A stretch of 64,000 bases of DNA from JBEHWX01 sp048498995 (GTDB lineage Bacteria > Bacteroidota > Ignavibacteria > OLB7). The position numbers and the translations under genes are program-made. The notes below the pieces were generated by a model, which saw only the letters and a program-made list of their open reading frames with translations, did not search any database and was not told where the DNA came from. Below, piece by piece: positions 63,189-64,000 of the stretch (position 1 is its first letter; every line of letters starts with the position of its first letter). The stretch spans positions 1-64,000 of the forward strand of contig JBEHWX010000010.1 in the NCBI GenBank assembly GCA_048498995.1, in the 5' to 3' direction.

Positions 63189-63218
63189 GCTAACAATTCC
63201 GCCCGCGACGGTGTTAGC
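63189..63218. promoter_or_regulatory. Perfect dyad GCTAACA-N16-TGTTAGC upstream of member 6
   Basis: Arms and spacing identical to 57989-58018; the spacer starts attcc in both but then differs, which argues that arms and distance are what is kept. Confidence 0.6.
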
Positions 63219-63319
63219 ATTCCGGCATTCGGAAGCATGTGAGATACCTGGATCGAGGTGATGCAAGGTGACGGATGCAATGGCATCGGCCCGGCGATCG
63301 CCGCGTTGAACGCTCCCGC

Positions 63320-63367
63320 GAAAACAATTTCGACGGGGCTGACACAAACGTGGACACGGGCAGGTCT
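63320..63367 (+). promoter_or_regulatory. ECF-promoter-like module upstream of member 6
   Basis: GAAAACAATTTCG, 10 nt, CACAAACG, 11 nt, AGGTCT. Matches 53994-54041 at every spacing. Confidence 0.45.
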
Positions 63368-63651
63368 ATCTGTATCGAGCCCTGTTCAGCACTCGATCAT
63401 TCGGAAATGCCGAGGGAAATCCTTCCGGGATCTCCCTCGATGTTCCGACATCGGCATCCCGATGAAAACTACCGGACGCGTGAGCGCAACGCTCTACCCA
63501 GCCGTGGCGGCTGGCTCCGTCGAGCCCGAACGATGGAGCGGCGGCCGAGGACTGCGGGGCTTCGAGATCGCCCTGACCGATGCCGGAACCGGCGTCATGC
63601 GCGATCATATATATATCGGCCTGCACTGATATACGAATGGAGACACCCATC

Positions 63652-64000
63652 ATGGCCCACGCATCCTCTGTACAGAACCGCGCACGACGCGGCATTCGCG
63701 CACTGGCGGCGCTTCTGACGATCTTCGGAGCCTCCGTCGCCGGCTCCACCCTGGCCGGAGCTCAGACGCTCGATCCGAGCACGGCGGGAACCAGCTACAT
63801 CATCGCGTTCCCCGATACCACGGCGAATCTCTCCGATCCGAGAGCGGCTTCCTACCGCGTACCGCTGCACGACACGCTCCTGGCGATGATCTACAGCCCG
63901 ACGGCCAACACGGTGACGGTCACCGGAACTGCCGGCCGGAGCAAGCAGTTCACGATGGCCGCCGGCGGATTCCAGACCGTGCTTCTGAACGAGACGTCGC
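63652..64000 (+). CDS. Array member 6: IgGFc-like N-module protein, cut by window end
   Basis: The first 116 codons are present. GGAG lies 9 nt before the ATG, as in member 3. Signal peptide about 15-37 (GIRALAALLTIFGASVAGSTLAGA), then TLDPSTAGTSYIIAFPDTTANLSDPR and HDTLLAMIYSPTANTVTVTG, the start of the N-module and closest to member 5. The rest lies outside the window, so it is unknown whether it has a middle module. The array therefore continues to the right. Confidence 0.9.
   Translation, partial: MAHASSVQNRARRGIRALAALLTIFGASVAGSTLAGAQTLDPSTAGTSYIIAFPDTTANLSDPRAASYRVPLHDTLLAMIYSPTANTVTVTGTAGRSKQFTMAAGGFQTVLLNETS

Larger units (their letters stand above)
62980..63651. other. Control region of array member 6
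   Basis: No gene. It contains ggaataa (63059) and ctttggccttgc (63136-63147), as before member 1; the perfect TAACA dyad (63189-63218); the ECF-like module (63320-63367); and a leader (63628-63654) nearly identical to that of member 3. Confidence 0.6.

Overview
This 64 kb window is one contiguous, high-GC (about 60-65 % by eye) bacterial chromosome segment with 34 complete protein genes, one more protein gene cut by the right edge, and one tRNA. The best taxonomic fit is a high-GC member of the Bacteroidota/Chlorobiota (FCB) superphylum, perhaps a Kapabacteria/OPB56-like lineage. Four observations support this: at least thirteen complete proteins end in a type IX secretion system (T9SS) type-A sorting domain (PNP...G.YY.R...-type C-terminus); there is a SusC-like TonB receptor with a carboxypeptidase-regulatory-like N-domain; the pyruvate/branched-chain dehydrogenase E1 is a fused alpha-beta protein; and several genes have TAnnTTTG-type -7 promoter elements. 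The genus-level placement is inference.

Layout. (1) 1-5.4 kb, minus strand: a TlpA-like thioredoxin, a 58-codon small ORF beside a 17-bp tandem repeat, a small T9SS cargo, an AT-richer Cys-rich secreted protein, and an unusual regulator joining a transposase-type HTH to a LuxR HTH. (2) 5.4-23.4 kb, minus strand: a TonB receptor, five T9SS-exported surface proteins (the largest 2243 aa with Pmp/beta-helix-like GGAI repeats), and a TPR membrane protein. Three of the five have cohesin-like folds and one has dockerin-like segments. (3) 23.5-26.2 kb, minus strand: tRNA-Arg(CCG), a DUF3108 protein and a family 9 glycosyltransferase. (4) 26.5-34.4 kb, plus strand: three tandem tail-collar-domain proteins, dapB-dapA (lysine/diaminopimelate pathway), rsmG with an odd Pro/Ile repeat tail overlapping a greA/greB-like gene, a Tat-signal Rieske protein carrying a T9SS sorting domain, and a cytochrome P450. 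(5) 35.0-38.5 kb, minus strand: a B12-dependent class II ribonucleotide reductase. (6) 39.3-47.3 kb, plus strand: a WD40/cohesin-like T9SS protein overlapping an OmpA-family protein, the E1 fusion, a HAD phosphatase and acpS. (7) 47.9-64.0 kb, plus strand: a tandem array of six large secreted paralogues.

The array is the most distinctive part. Its proteins are built from two interchangeable modules on a common T9SS tail: an IgGFc-binding-like N-module and a Cys-patterned Hydin/ASH-like middle module. The architectures are N-M-C, M-C, N-M-C, M-C, N-C and N-(cut). Adjacent members share almost identical 3' ends, and several share upstream DNA motifs at fixed spacing: a TAACA...TGTTA dyad, and an ECF-promoter-like CACAAwCG-N11-rGGTCT box. 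This suggests a surface-adhesin family that expands and recombines as modules, with at least partly common regulation. No T9SS machinery genes, CRISPR arrays, insertion sequences or plasmid/phage replication genes were seen.
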